This document shows, one piece after another, positions 22,801-37,000 of a stretch of 64,000 nucleotides of DNA. This DNA comes from Hymenolepis diminuta (Eukaryota; Platyhelminthes; Cestoda; Cyclophyllidea; Hymenolepididae), in assembly GCA_900708905.1 (NCBI GenBank), contig CAADRB010000023.1:170295-234294 (forward strand), given 5' to 3'. The notes beneath the pieces were generated by a model that saw only the letters and a list, made by a program, of their open reading frames with translations, was not told where the DNA came from and ran no database searches. Every line of letters starts with the position of its first letter. Position 1 is the stretch's first letter. A program made the translations under genes and the position numbers.

Positions 22801-25800
22801 TGGGAGCATTAAATTTTTTGTTATTAGAAAAACTTATTTCTCATTGTTTTTAACCTTGCTGTTGCTGGTTCAAAATTGTTTGGGAATCGGAATATCCATT
22901 GCTGATATCAGACACTGTTTTGTTCAATAGCTCTAGAGAACGTTCCCAATTCCGTGCGTTTGTGGAAGCTCGCCGTGGAGTTGGAGGAAGAGGAGGACGC
23001 ACGAGTGATGTTAGCTCTAGCCGTAGAGTGTTGTCCAACCTCCGCGGAGTTATGGCTCGCCCTCTCTCGCCTTGAAACTTACGAACAGGCACGGGTGGTG
23101 CTCAACAAGGCCCACGAAGCCATTCCCACCGAGCGTCAAATCTGGTTCGCTGCTGCCCGACTGGAGGAGGCTAATGACCAGAAGGAGAGAGTGGCTAGAA
23201 TCATTGATGCTGGGGTGCAATCTCTTAAGGCCAACATGGTGGAAATCAACAGAGATGAATGGATTAAAGAGGCGGAGGAATGTGAAAAGGCCAAATCGAT
23301 TCTCACTGCTCAAGCTATCATGTAAGATCCATGTCTAATAGTTGACGTTATTACTATATCTATTAACCAAGTAGGTCGCAGTGTGTATGTCATCAAGTTT
23401 AGGCGTTTAGTAGGGAGAAATTTTAGAAAGTTTGGTATTTGTCTTCTCATTTTATAAATACTTTCTACACCCTTTGGGTTTTAAATGGAGATACTCAAGG
23501 TGGACTTTATTAATAAGAAACTGTGCATCAGAGACTATAATGTGATTTTGATTAGCTTAGTAGTGATTATTTTATTCAAATACTTGAAGTACAATTCCGG
23601 TCTATGTAAAAGTAAAGGATAAAACCTAGTGAGTTTTAGTGAGTTGGCAGCAAGCATTGCCCTGTATTAGCACAGTTGAGTTTACTTGATCAGAGGTCTT
23701 GACGAATCATTCCCAACTGAGATATCATATGCGAAGTACTTCCACAAAAAACCATTTGAGAAGCCCTGCTGGATATCTTCGAATGCGGCTTTTGGTAGAG
23801 GATGCATATTTAGTCCTGTTTAAGACAGATAAAACCACGTATGAAGTATCAATACCTCTAAAAGCAGAGCACTTTCCTTATGATCAAGATCACCGTATTT
23901 CAACTGCCATAATTTTGATGTCCTATCCAAGAGAAAATTATTTGTCACTACTTGTGTCCTTATGGCAGAGTGTTAATCCTTTAAATCAGTTCAGTTTCAA
24001 TTACTTTTGGAGCATATTCAGTAAACAGATTAACAAATCGCTCATGTTTATATTTTTGTTATAAAATATGGGTTTCTTATTAATGAGGCTTTGGAAGGAA
24101 AGGTAGGTATTTAAAACGCTTTTCTCCGTAGATTTATGATTACTGTTTACTAAATCTCGTGTTTTCTTTTGCCCTGCAGTAAAGCCATAATCGGTCATGG
24201 AATAGACGAACAAGACAAGAAGCATACCTGGTTGGCAGATGCAGAGACTTGTGCTTCCAGTGGAGCAATTGAATGCGCTCGAGCCATTTATGCCGTAGCT
24301 TTGAATCAGTTTCCAAAGAAGAAGAGCATTTGGCTTCGTGCTGCCTACTTTGAACGCAATCATGGCACTAGGTGTTTTGCTGAAATAAATTAAGCAGATA
24401 TTGAATTTACCGATTTGAAGCTAATATCACATTTTCTGCCTGTTTAGAGAAACCTTGGAGGAACTTTTAGATCAGGCTGTTATTCATTGCCCTCATGCAG
24501 AAATTCTCTGGCTCATGTCGGCGAAATCTAAGTGGATGGCTGTAAGTAAATTTTTTTGCTGTCTTTTTAAGAATGTAATTTATTTGTACTTAAATTTTGT
24601 TAGTAGCATAATGCATTTATAAATTTTCAACGCCGTAAATAATTAAAAATTGCCTCAAATAGTAACATGATTTTTTCCGATTGTACGGATGATTTAATTT
24701 GAATTGCTCAGCTGTGGCCAACGTAGGTGATTAAAAGCTCATTTTTGGAGATCAGCTGTTTAATTTTGGTTTACAGTTAATTTCCAAATCCGTTTTTAGA
24801 TTTTATACTTGGTAGGAAGTTTTTTTCCAGAGGGAACTAGTTGGTTAACGTTAATTCGTGGCATTGTGATAAAGATAGTGTACACTACGTTATCATACTA
24901 TAGGGACAATCCAATTTATAGCTAAAGATGCTGGAAATTAGTATGAGGAAAGAATAGAAAGACTTGATCCATTACACTCAGGATTTTTGCTTCTATTCTC
25001 ACTTCGAAGAATTATGTACATTTTCATTCACTATCAGAACTAGGAAATTAATCAGTAGTGTAAAAGTAGTCTGTCGCTGCAAGTCTGACCGATTCAATAC
25101 GGTTCATTAATTGAATTACCTTCTTCAGGTCTATACGAGGCACTAGAATCGAAGCAATCGCTGGAAATAGCGGCACAGGTTCTTAGTTGCCAGTGTAGTA
25201 TGGATAAGTTGGTGCCATTACCGTCTACCAACTTCATCAAAAAATCGAATTATCCTTTGTTAAATTAGTGATGACAAGATCGGTACACGTTCAGTGACGT
25301 GGATGATTGATCCCACTGGTTTATTCTGGTTATCGAGCTTCTGATAAGAGCAGTTTCAGGATATCTTCAAATATTGCTAACACTTTCATACTGAACTTGG
25401 AATTCTAAGTTAAAATAGTGAGAAACACAATTAACATGAGTTGGGTGACTGGTATAAGTCGGTAACAAGCTTGATGGAACGCGTTAAACCAAGCCTCTAA
25501 AGGTTTTTTTTAGTTATTTTTGACCAATTTTGATTTGTGTAGGGTGATGTTCCAGCTGCAAGGTCCACATTGGCTCACGCCTTCGAAGCAAATTCCAACT
25601 CCGAGGAGATTTGGTTAGCGGCGGTGAAGTTGGAATCAGAGAACTCTGAATACGCTCGCGCTCGGCGTCTTTTGGAGAAAGCTCGTGCCTCCGCACCAAC
25701 TGCCCGAGTTTGGATGAAGTCAGCGCGTCTTGAGTGGTGCCTGGGTGATTTACACACATCGTCTGTCATGCTCGAAGAGGGCTGCTTAAAGTATCCCAAT

Positions 25801-28800
25801 GCTCCCAAGTTGCATATGATGCGTGGACAGTTGGCTCAGGTACTGGCTGAGAAAGAGAAACCAGAATCTGCGGAACGAGAAGCTCTTCTTGAAAAAGCGC
25901 GAGAAGCTTTCAAAGAAGGCGTAAGTTTCTCCTCTTATTATATTTTTCGTCGATTACAAGATTTGGTCACATCCAATGCCTTAAAATTCGAGAAGGGAAG
26001 AAATCTCGAATTAAGGATTTTATTTGTTATTTGCTCATCCTCAGATGCGAGAAGATATAGTAGGACATTTTTGTCTTTTTCAGGTTATCTATCTGCTTTT
26101 AGTGTGTAAAGGACCGTGAGTAATAGTAAAACAGCCTAATAAGGGGTAAATTGAGGGAGAGTAAAGTCATGGTATCGAATGAATCTATTTACTTGATGGG
26201 TAGTTCGAAGCCTTATGTTCCAGAATGAAAATATTTTTTCCTTTCCCCTGAAATGTTGAATAAAATTATGTTCATACTATCCACAAAACTTATTGATCTG
26301 TTGATTAAATTGGATGGTTTGTAATACTTCTGAATATTGGCTTACATAATTCTATCATAACAGAACTCATTGTAATTTTCTTGCCGTGAAATGTGATCAA
26401 TTAATTTTTATCGGTTTATAGGATTCTAAATATCCATAAATAGAGTAGTTGGAATATTTTTTTAATTGCTGTATGTTGAATAGGGAATATAATTGATTAG
26501 AGCTGCAATAATCGCATATTTACCAAAAAGTATTGAATTTAAGTATAATGTATGCGGAATAACTTTTAGAAACTTATGAATAAAGCAGTTATAAAAAATC
26601 ATAACATTCTCAGTTGTATGTTAATATTTCTACAATCGGAGAGAATACCAGAACTGAATTGCACATAAGAATGAATGAAAGGTAATTTATACTTCAACCA
26701 GTCGGACTTCCTAGATTTCACTCAAAATAAATATCTTTTACTATTTTTAGCCTTTTTGCCACTGTCAACTATACCAAAAACTGACACCAAATCGATCTGG
26801 TGCTGTCATTTTTATTTTCCTATATTTATCACATCAAAGTTTTTTTCCTCTGCCAATTTTATGTGCGCGTATTTGGTTTCTGAATTTCTAAAATTAAGAC
26901 TTTAAGTTCGTTGCATAATCTTCCTTGTGACAATTTGTTCGGAGAACTAAGTTATAAATATTCTTTTCGGTGAGTTCTCTTACATTTATTCCCTTTAATG
27001 GTATTTTTTATTCTTCCTGGAAAACTTTTCTTATGAGAAGTCTGTTTCGATTGCAATTGTTATCAATTTTGCTAAAGAGTATGAGAGTCGTCCTAGGTCT
27101 CTACAATGGTTAGCTTAATTTCTTCATTAATTAGGCTAAATGAAGATTAACATGTATTCATACAATCATTTAGTAAATCAGCTAAGTATTTTACAGGTAT
27201 ACACTTTCCTGATATGTCGAATAAGTTAAAGTGTCACCCGTTATATTTACAGAGGTGTCTCGAATTGATAAGCCTTTTTTCTTATCCTTACTTAACTGTA
27301 GAATTCAGACTAAGTCCTGGACAAGGTTTATGAGCTCTCCGTTAAATTAGTTGCAAACGGACCCCCTAAAGACAGCCTTACACTTGAGTGCACTAATACG
27401 CTTTTAAATTTGAATAAAATAGCGCTGGTAGTTAAGCAACTATGAGATGGGGTTTTTCCATCCCAGATTATGGTTAATATGGCCGTCACAGTTATTAACT
27501 TTTATGTTGAAACAAAGTGATAAGACACAAGTCAAGCATACTCAATATGTTACGATATCCATTCCTTACTTATTGAGCTCAGATATTGAATCATTATGTC
27601 ATTACACGTCCCTAATGTTGGTTGAGTAGGATTTTGGAGAAGCCTGATTTAGAGGTCTTAGACAAATGGATGTAGAAAAGAGGGAAGCCACAGACTTTTA
27701 CTGACTAATTTGCCTCTATTGTTTTCATTTTTTAGACAAGACATGTTCCTCAGAATACCATCTTGTGGGTTCTGCTTTCAAGACTAGAGGAGGAATCAGG
27801 TAATATGACAAAGGCTCGATCAATTCTCGAGAAGGGACGCTCAAAGAACCCTAAAGAACCCAGCCTTTGGTTTGTTTAATTTCTCTTAGAATCCGCCTTT
27901 TACTCCACTTGATTATAAATCAATAATATCTGCTTTATCAGGTTGGAGTCAATTAGATTGGAGATACGAGTCAATCTGAAACCAGTGGCTGATTCTCTCC
28001 TATCCAAAGCTCTTCAACAATGTCCGGACTCGGGGTGCCTTTGGGCTGAGGCTATACTTATGGCTGCCCGGCCACAACGCAAAATGAAATCCGTGGATGC
28101 TCTAAAGAAATGCGAACATGACCCCTTGGTCCTTTTGGCTGTTGCAAAGTAAATTAATCACTTTCTAACCTCGCTTGATTGCTCGTGTGGTTTTACGATT
28201 TTTTGGTAACTTTCTAGAATGTTCTGGGCCGAACGATTGACCTCGAAGGCTCGTAGTTGGTTCATGCGTACTGTAAAGTTGGAATCAGATCTTGGCGACG
28301 CGTGGGCTTATTTCTATAAATTTGAAATGCTCCATGGAACTGAGGTAAGTAGGCTTGTGTTATTAATTAAAATTAAATCCCAAACTTTCGATTATTATAA
28401 TGAACAGTACGCTATGTTAGAATCCTTTTACTTCAGCTTGGACAAGTTTTGAACAATTTAAGAGTCCTCAGGTGCCATTTAAGGCAAGCATTGGATTAAT
28501 TTGTGTTAAGGTCTACTGCTGACAGTAGGCTCTATTAAATTCCTTGGGAAATAACATCAAGACCTTGTTTAATAGATTTGCTGGTGTAATTGCCAACAGT
28601 AAATGAAAGAAAAAGAACACCAAGGATTGCGTTGACCAGGTTGTATTGAACAAAGCTCAGTACAGAGTCTCAAGGGAAAATAGAAAATTGGAGGAGAAGG
28701 ATTGAGCAACGGGAGATGCGTATGACGAGCTAGGGTTCCCTCAGGTGTGTGTGTGTCTAATGGAAGGCTGTTTATAGCCGACACTTCGGGTGAGGACACG

Positions 28801-31800
28801 CATAAGGATATGGTTGTATGGTCAGGACGATTGTAGGAAAAGGAAGGGTCGGTGCAGACAGGACTGGTTAGTAGCGGGGTTGATTAAGCGGTGTCTGCTA
28901 CTATCGTCTGGGGTATGTTTACCTTTTCCGTGTCGATGAGACATAGGCCAGCTGAGGACACACGATGTTTGTTTATGGAGTGCTTGGGTCGCAGGAATGG
29001 TTAAAGGGTTACAGAGACTACTTATGAGGACAAGATAATCAGATTTGGTGATGATTAGGAATGGTGTAAGATAAAATATTTCGGAGAAGAGGGATTCATC
29101 CTTCAGATTTCTCTAAGAAGTCGGGTGAGAGTTCAAACATTGAAACGTTCGAGCTGCAACCTATAAGCAATAAGCCACGGTTGAGACTAATCATGTCAAA
29201 AAGACATCTTCGATATAGCATCAACTTCCGCTTCTATTTTCGCTGGCCACAAAAATCGAGTTTTAAATTGATCCACAAAAGAATAGAGAATATTATGTAC
29301 TAACTTATTATTGAATCGTGTAAATAAATCTGGGTTAATTGTGCATTGTAGTTGTAAATCTTGTTATATGCAGGATTAGTTTCAAATATTTGCCTTTTTC
29401 TTACGGTAGAATGCTGTTAAGATTTTGTTTTTCCTTGTGCTCAATTTTGGGTTGTCAGAGTAGTTGAAATCGACTGATCATTAGCGAGAAATCGCTCTAC
29501 TTTTTGTTTCGACTTGCCTTTATGTCTTATTATTATGCCCATAGTATTTTAAAGAACTTACAAATTTTAATCATGTAATCAGATGAATGAGGGAAACTCA
29601 AAATGTATTCAGTAAGGTAAGAAATAGGGGCGGGGATCAAGGAAACTAAGTAAATAAGGGATTAAGAAGGTTGCTTCATTGAATTCTGGCAGCATTCAGT
29701 TAGTCATATTTTCCATTGAAGAATGGCTACCGTTTAATGCAATGGTATTGACTCCAAGGTCATGGATGAGATTATGTTCACAGCATTCAGGGCTTGCTGA
29801 CTGATTGATTTAAATCTGTAGTTAGTTGTGTCACCAAGGGTAGGTAGTTAAGACTGGTGTCTTAATCAAATTTAATATTCGTTTCGCATGCTTTCTAAAG
29901 GCGGTTTTTGGTATTAGTTTGATAAGAAGCTAGGTTGCTAATTGTCACTTATTTCTCAAACGTGACTATTTGGAACCTTCTAACGTAGTCAACCCTACAA
30001 AATACGTGCCACTGTTTACTTGTCACGCATTTTTGTGAACATTCTGATGTTAGTTGGTCTCGACGACTTTAAATTTGTTTTGGAAGAGAGGGTAAATTGA
30101 AGACAGTTAACAGTAAGTCTAATGAATGATATAGGGCAGTGGAGGAGAGGAGATGGGGGGNNNNNGGGGTTTGAGAGTAAAAATCAGGGACTCAGAGAGT
30201 CTTACCTCTCCTCGTTTTTTGTTTTCGGGTTATACGGTATTTAATAAATGGCAAGCTCACGTTCAAAATTTCAAATTTCACCATATTTGTCTCCTTTCTC
30301 CTGCATTCTCCTGAACAAATATCTGTCTGTGTTATTCAGTGCTTATTGACCGAATGTTTGATTATGATTTTCAATCTTGCTATTTCAAATCATTTTTTTC
30401 TCCCGAAGGGGAGAATGCAAAATGATCCTACATAATGTTATGAAGCTTTTGTGATCTTAACCTAACAAAGTAGAGGGAGCTAAAATTTAAGCCTGACGTA
30501 ATAATATTAATGGTAAAATTGATGTCATTATTATGTTGCAATGGTGACGTCGGCCGTGATAATTTGAGACAGTCAATTTTGTTAAATGTTCGGCGAAAGT
30601 TTGCGTCTAAGATACGAGCTCGATGTAAGATATAACGTAAAAGGATAGGGATAATAAGATAAAGATTTTAAGTTAATTGCAAATTCCGTAAGTGTGGTAT
30701 GATGAGAACGACGTGTCTGATTTTTTCATCTCGTGCCTTGGTTCCATTAATCCAAAAATTGATTGTTGTTTTGTATGCATACGTTAAGAGCTATCTCTAA
30801 TTTTAAGCATGTGAAAAGAAATTAAATTACCCTTTTTTACGCAGGGATGTAATCTTAGATTATCTGTAATTAAAATGAAATATATATATCTATACTTAAA
30901 GGAACGTCAGTGAAAAAATCATTTCCAGTGCTATAATTAAGAAAATCGTGCACTGATCCTTTTGCAAGATTAATCAGGTAAAGAAGATAAGCAGCCTTAA
31001 AGTTTGGATCTTAAATATATTACTTGTGATCCTTGTGTTCTTGGTCAAATGTCTCCTTCTAATTTTAAATTATTTCCCCCTTCCTCTTCTCATGCTTATT
31101 TAGTTAAAGATATGCGCTTCATTTTCCACTTTCTCGTCGACATAATTGAAACGCAATGTGCACTGTCATATCGATTACCTGTTTCTCTTCTGAGAATCGG
31201 GTCAAAGTTAGATTGTCACTGACCTATTGTTAGTCAATCGGACAGCCAGCCATTCTCAATAAAGAAATCGGTTTTGCCCCAGTTACTATTACCTGGGTCT
31301 AAGTCAGTTATTATTTTTCCGGTTTCGACCAGTTTTGCTTAGGAAGTATTACCAAGATTGTATTGTGTAATGTAGGGTGCGACAGTTTCCATATAACGAG
31401 CAGGGATGTAATTAATGTCGTATCATATTATTATTATTAACCCATAGCAAGACTAAAAAATTTTTCCCCATTTTTCCACTCTGGAGAGGCATCTAAAATC
31501 AGTTAACAGTAAGTCTAATGAAAGATCAAGGGGAGCGTATCGGATATATATTGAGAAGAAAATCAAGTACTAAAAGAGTCTTTCTCCGTTTGATTTTCAG
31601 ATTTGTGTTTTATAACATTTGCTAATTGAGTATTTCACCTACCAAAATTCAAATTTCATCACCCACCAGTTGGATTACTTGTCCACGATATCCAGTGCCT
31701 ATTAACTGATTTTTTTATTATATTGGTCGGTCAGTTACTTTTTACTTCAGTGGTTGAGAAATCAAACTAATGTTACACGGTCTTAACAGAACTTAGCTGA

Positions 31801-32835
31801 GATAAGCAACATTTTAATCGTTTTAATGACAATAAATGACTATTGTATAAAAATGCATTATCACAGGCGCGAAATTGACTTCTAACGCATTTTATCTAAT
31901 CTATTGAAGCTTATAGTAATCCGTTTCCACCTCCTTTGAGGGCCTAGAAAACTCCACTGCTATATATGAAAGCTTCTTTTTGTTAGTATTGACCTTCCAA
32001 TTGTAAATTCCCTGATGACCTAAACCTCAGTTACTATGAGCCGCTTATAGGCTCACATAGTAACTGAATATATTTGTCCGGTTGATAGAGGTTTTCTGGA
32101 GACTCGTTTACGAATAGCCGACCTAGATGGAATTCAGTCAATGGACAGAGTAAAACGCAAACCTCGTGAGAGTGTTTGTTATTTATACTTGTAACCGTCG
32201 ACTTGTTATGCTTGCCTCACTGTCGTATGTCATCGCATAACATGCTTTATCTTAAGTCCTGTTATAATTACGGCTAATTACTGTGGTTTGCACTGTGTAC
32301 TGTATTGTACGTTAACCGTTTGTGTGTTCCCTTTGTGCATACCCGCTGTTTCCCATTTTATCACCATCTTAGATGTTCTAAGCTTTCTTTGTGTGTATGT
32401 CCTAATCGATTGTACACGGACGTCTAGGCCTGTTTAGTAATATCCATTTTCATATGAGATTGAATAATCCCTTCCAATTGGCCAAAACCAAAATGATATA
32501 TCTATTCTTACAAAAACGATTATGGCCGATTCCTTCATAACATTTGGTTATTCTATTTTCCGATTACTGTCTTGCTAGTTAATACCTCACACCCATTAAT
32601 CCGAATGCCGTAATGGATGGTTTAAATGCATAGTGTACTACTTGTTTCAAAATAGGTAGCGTTCATATTTTTTCTCTTTTAGGATCAGCAGAAAGAGGTA
32701 TTGAGCCGATGTGTTGCAGCTGAGCCGCGCCATGGAGAGGCCTGGTGTCGAGTGAGCAAAGATGTTGTCAATTGGCGACTGCGCGCAGCCGATCTACTAC
32801 CTATTGTGGCCGAATCTCTCCCCGTTCCAACCTAG
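19876..32835 (+). CDS. PRPF6: Pre-mRNA-processing factor 6 (U5 snRNP, HAT repeats), 12 exons
   Basis: Spliceosomal protein that bridges U5 and U4/U6 snRNPs in the nucleus. Deduced exons: 19876-20109, 20175-20519, 21642-21989, 22063-22270, 22931-23321, 24180-24371, 24448-24541, 25543-25920, 27736-27869, 27942-28148, 28218-28344, 32683-32835; frame is continuous, 936 aa against about 941 in human. The PRP1 N-terminal domain (about residues 10-160) has [39 protein letters not shown] and [12 protein letters not shown]. It continues with [16 protein letters not shown] and [22 protein letters not shown]-like helical repeats follow to the end ([43 protein letters not shown]). I chose ATG 19876 because upstream frame extension uses no ATG. 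The last intron is 4.3 kb and repeat-bearing. AATAAA lies 159 nt after the stop. Confidence 0.96.
23668..23720 (+). repeat. SINE-like head fragment (intron 5 of PRPF6)
   Basis: TAGCACAGTTGAGTTTAC, then TGATCAGAGGTCTTGACGAA and TCATTCCC, resembles the best head at 8190 (TAGCACAGTGGTTAACGTGC, AATCAGAGGTCTTAGATTCG). Only the tRNA-like part is recognisable. Confidence 0.45.
25270..25400 (+). repeat. SINE-like body fragment (intron 7 of PRPF6)
   Basis: GATGACAAGATCGGTACACG, then CCACTGGTTTATTCTGGTTA, then TGATAAGAGCAGTTTCAGGA and TATCTTC follow the family body order. Confidence 0.45.
28580..28960 (-). mobile_element. LTR-like segment in PRPF6 intron 11
   Basis: The block has base composition unlike its flanks. 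Read on the minus strand it contains CGGCTATAAACAGCC (TATA-like), then about 150 bp of pyrimidine-rich sequence, then CTGTTGGCAATTACACCAGC, which resembles an LTR end next to a primer-binding site. No second LTR or coding part is visible and the ends are not fixed, so this is a weak call. Confidence 0.25.
30102..31715 (+). repeat. Two direct copies of a ~230 bp segment in PRPF6 intron 11
   Basis: Copy A (about 30102-30360) and copy B (about 31498-31715) both begin CAGTTAACAGTAAGTCTAAT. In order they share AGAGTCTT with a TCTCC or CTCCTCG tail, TTTTCGG or TTTTCAG, a loosely matching TTCAAATTTC, and GTGC(C/T)TATTGAC or ATTAACTGA. The five-N gap at 30161 lies in copy A. Confidence 0.5.
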
Positions 32836-34001
32836 TCCACCAATTTCTGAAGTTGAAATTATGAATCCCTTTGTGTACACTCTTTTTGTGACTGTCTAAT
32901 GCTAAATTTACCTTACGTGTGTGTTTTTGTTCCTACTGATTTAATCGGGGAGTAGGTTCCAAGAAGGTTTCTTGATTTGAACAGTATTTTTGTAATAAAG
33001 GTTATTTTCACTGAGGTTTGAATATCTGTGGTAAGTTGGCATTCGGATAAATGGTAGGAGCAAGTGAAATTTTCTGTTAGTCTTTTGCGATTTATCAGTT
33101 TATCTGAATAAAATACCTCGGACTGAATCTGGTTAAGGTCTTTGAAAAATGGAAAGGGGGGTTAATCTGTTATTTGACGGGTACTAACGTTTGACCTAAA
33201 TGGTATGTTTTCCGCATAAGACTGGGAGGGAAACGGCCAAGGACATCACAAGACGAACCGCCCAATTCATCCTAACGACATCAAATTACAAAGCTGTTGG
33301 GTTTTTCCACTTTAAAACTCTTTTTATAGATTTTATGTGGTTATTACTGAGCAAGTAATATAGTTTAACCGAGACTCTTAAAGACCACAAAAATTCAATA
33401 TCTGTCATTAAACTCGGAGGAAAAGTTATAAAAAAATAAATGAAAGATTGTTTATCTAATACTGCCTTTTTCATATTAGTGTTAGAAATGACATAATTTA
33501 TTTAATATTTATCCATTAGCAGAATTTTCAACGACATATTGAATCCAAGATATAAAAATTTTGAAACTTTAAATAAATGGCAAGGAAAATGAGTAAAAGT
33601 ATGTCATAATGTAAACAGTTAGTTTCCACCAATTCAATTCAGCATCCTCAAAGTTTAATTTATTTTAATATGTAAACGCTATTTAGTTAAAGGTCGTCTT
33701 CCGAGTTCATCTGATTGAATTGGGAAGCAAGTACGCTTAGCATAACTTGTGGGTAATTTGTTAAGATAGAACATTGCAGCTATTTATATAATGCAATTTT
33801 TTAAGCTAAACAAAAAATTTAAATGTCAAAAAATTAAGTGGATTATTAAATCAAAATCTTATATAAATCGAAATATTCATAAGTAATGTGCCAAATAGTA
33901 TTTGACATAAAAAATAATTAACTTTCTTTTAAAATTAATTTTTAATAATCTTAACAATCTGATATTTTCATTTTTTAGATTGCTACTTACAAAGATTTAA
34001 T
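32836..34001. other. Intergenic PRPF6 to kinase
   Basis: Contains the PRPF6 3' UTR with poly(A) signal AATAAA at 32994-32999. The rest is AT-rich with nothing recognised. A 3' splice site (CATTTTTTAG) lies 24 nt before the kinase ATG, so the kinase 5' UTR is spliced. Confidence 0.55.
32994..32999 (+). terminator. Poly(A) signal of PRPF6
   Basis: AATAAA lies 159 nt after the PRPF6 stop codon and is the first canonical signal downstream. Confidence 0.6.
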
Positions 34002-37000
34002 ATGCCCATACTTCATAAACTGAAGGAAAAACTTACCAAATCCTCTCCAGGATTGCATTACATTCCAGTGACTCCAATAAGATTGCCCACTAAGGATGAA
34101 TTCCAATATAAATCAGCTTATGCTCTATACAACTATACTCCCGGAGGCGTAGATGAAATTAGTTTCTTAATTGGTGATATTTTTACCGTGTACAAAGAAG
34201 ATGGTAACTGGTGGCTGGTGAAGAACTGTCGAACTGGTCAAAAAGGTCTGATTCCCTCCAATTACGTGACTTTGAATGCGAAGGAGGCTACTCTGCTTAA
34301 CGGTTGGTATGATGTGGATCGAATTGGAGCTGAAAACAAGCTTCTTGTGCCCGGTGTGGAGGTGGGAATGTTCATAATACGTCCTGGAAAGGGTAAATCT
34401 CTCTTTGTTGGTATTTTAATTTTTTCTAAAGAATCTGTTTTAGATTACTTAAGTCTCTTTTTGACAAATAGATAATGACTTTCCGTACGCCCTGTCTATC
34501 CGTGGTGAAGGCACTGATATTGTCCATTTTCGCGTTAGATACCACCAACAATCCAACTCTTTTTATTTAACGCCAAAACTTACCTTCCCAACTATGAACG
34601 ATCTTTTAAATTATTATAAGCGTAAGTTTGCTATTTCACAATAAGATATATAGATATTTATTGAAGATTTTTAATTAAAAATCTTGAAGTGTGAAGATAG
34701 CTAAGATCAATTCCAGTTTCGAATTTAAAAATGCTACAATCATTTATGAAAATAAACCACGAAATTTATAATATATTTTTTAGTTGTTTCTCAGTTATAA
34801 ACTTGGCCATAATTCTCATGTGTTAAGGTAATTTTATTTGCTAAAAATCTTTCTTGAGATGACGCAAAAATTTGTGTGATTTCTATTTTTAAACCGGGTT
34901 GATAGTGTGGTTATTTAATCATTATAAACATTCATCTAGAAGCAAAGTGTTGCATGCATCCTTTGTATGCGTTCTAACTAATCTTTTGAAGTTACGTATG
35001 CGCGGTTTTGAGATTGGTGATGAATTTAGGTAGAGTGTGTTATATCATAAGGAGACTGTGCAATGCTTTGTGAGTGCTAGAGCTTTAAATATTTTTTCTG
35101 TTAATCCAAGTGAGGGCCTTGGCTGCAGCAATCATTTCTGACCCGGAGGAAGAAGAGAAATACTTTATAGTCTAACTAATATCTGTTGAATTCATTAGGA
35201 AGTCACCCAATTGATATTTTTATTCAATCTCTCTCTGATTATCCGATCTTACAGCATTGGAAATCGATAAACTTAGTTCCTACCATCGAATTCTGTTAGC
35301 GGAAATTTTCATGAGTTCTTCTCAGACCTACAAAAATGTTCGATAATGGTCACATTAATGGAATGATTTAAGTTATTTTCTCAAGCGGAAGGTAAGCAAG
35401 TTACGGAAAAGCCACCTTGACTTAAATATTAATAGAATCGTTGACGCTCGTGTTGAATACCTTCTTACTCACTTCTAAACGTACTCCTAACCTAAATTAT
35501 TTGCGAATGTGGATCCTTTAAGGGCAGAATTTGACGTCGTTCTGCCTTTTGTTTAAGAGAAGGCATTATCATAAACTTTGAAAGTAAGCCTATGTATTTA
35601 TTATGGTGAATTATTAAGTTCATTTGATCAACGAAAATAATCAGTTAACTTTCATATTACAAATACGATTCAGACGTAAAAATGTACAGCCCTAAATATT
35701 GCAGTCACTAAATGGAGTGGATGGTAAAATAAAAAAATTTCTTTTCTGAAAGTATGGTTATCTCTGGAGCTCGAGTCGCAATTTGCGCCACATCGTTCTT
35801 AACGCCTTCGGGGTATTAGAGGAGCTCCTTTCCGTTGGAAGTTAGTTTTCAAGACAGTTGAAGAAAATCGCACTGATTTTCAGACATGAAGGTTTGAATT
35901 CTTGTGTGGCTTCGTATTACATATTTCACAACCCAGACTTAATTAATTTGGTCCCAGGAGGAAGGCAGCGTCTGAATTTGCGAAAGGTTAAAGGATAGGA
36001 GGTTGTGCCACTCCCATATTCTTTTCTGCAGAAATTACAATGAATGCTAGTTTTAAGAACGTGAGAAATATAAATAATCTGCTTATTAGTATTTTCAGTT
36101 TTATCTGCAAATATTACCTCATACCAATTTACTTCTCTGTTGTTTCCACATTGGAATCGGCATGACTACACCGTCTTATCTATTGATTCAGCTTTAGACA
36201 TATATCTTATTTCACTTTCAAATGGGTGAATAGGAAAATAGAATGACCTAAAAGCATCATTATCGAACTCTTCAAACCGAAATTTTACATTTTATTAAAA
36301 TAGACTCTAGCGCACAAATATGTCTAATTTTGACGATCTTAAAATCTAAGGGAAATCTGTTCTCCTGTTCACCATCTATCTTTGATACGAACATTTCCTG
36401 GAAACTTTCTTTTAATAACATGAATTAAATATACAGGAGTGGATTCATTAAAGCTTCATTATACTTAATGGTTTCTACAAAGTTTAAGAGAGACATACTC
36501 AAATTTAGCTGCAGAAATATAAGTAATTATTAAATGTTCTTAATTCCGAGTGACAACGATCTATATTCATGTATTGTAACCCTTCCAACATCACGATTTG
36601 AAATTCAGCATTTGCAATGCTATGATATTTTCTCGTATTGTTAGTCTCGGAATATAAAAGATTCCAAATGTTCCAAATTCAAGTCTGTATCCTGCTATAG
36701 TATGTCTACAAAAGACATTCATATTTTTTCTTCTCTCAATTTTATAGTAACAACAATAGATGGAAAGCTCGGATTGACGGAACCTCGGCCTCCCCGCATT
36801 AACCCTCCTAATAACTTGAATGATTGTAAATATGACCTCCGTAAATTGGAATTTTTGGAAGTGCTGGGATCGGGCAACTTTGGTGTGGTTTACAAGGCCA
36901 AAGTTGGCAATGTCCTGATGGCAGTAAAGAAAAGCAAGGGTGTACAAGCTAGGGAGGCTTTTCTCCAAGAGGTCAAGACAATGCTCGTGTTGAAACATCC

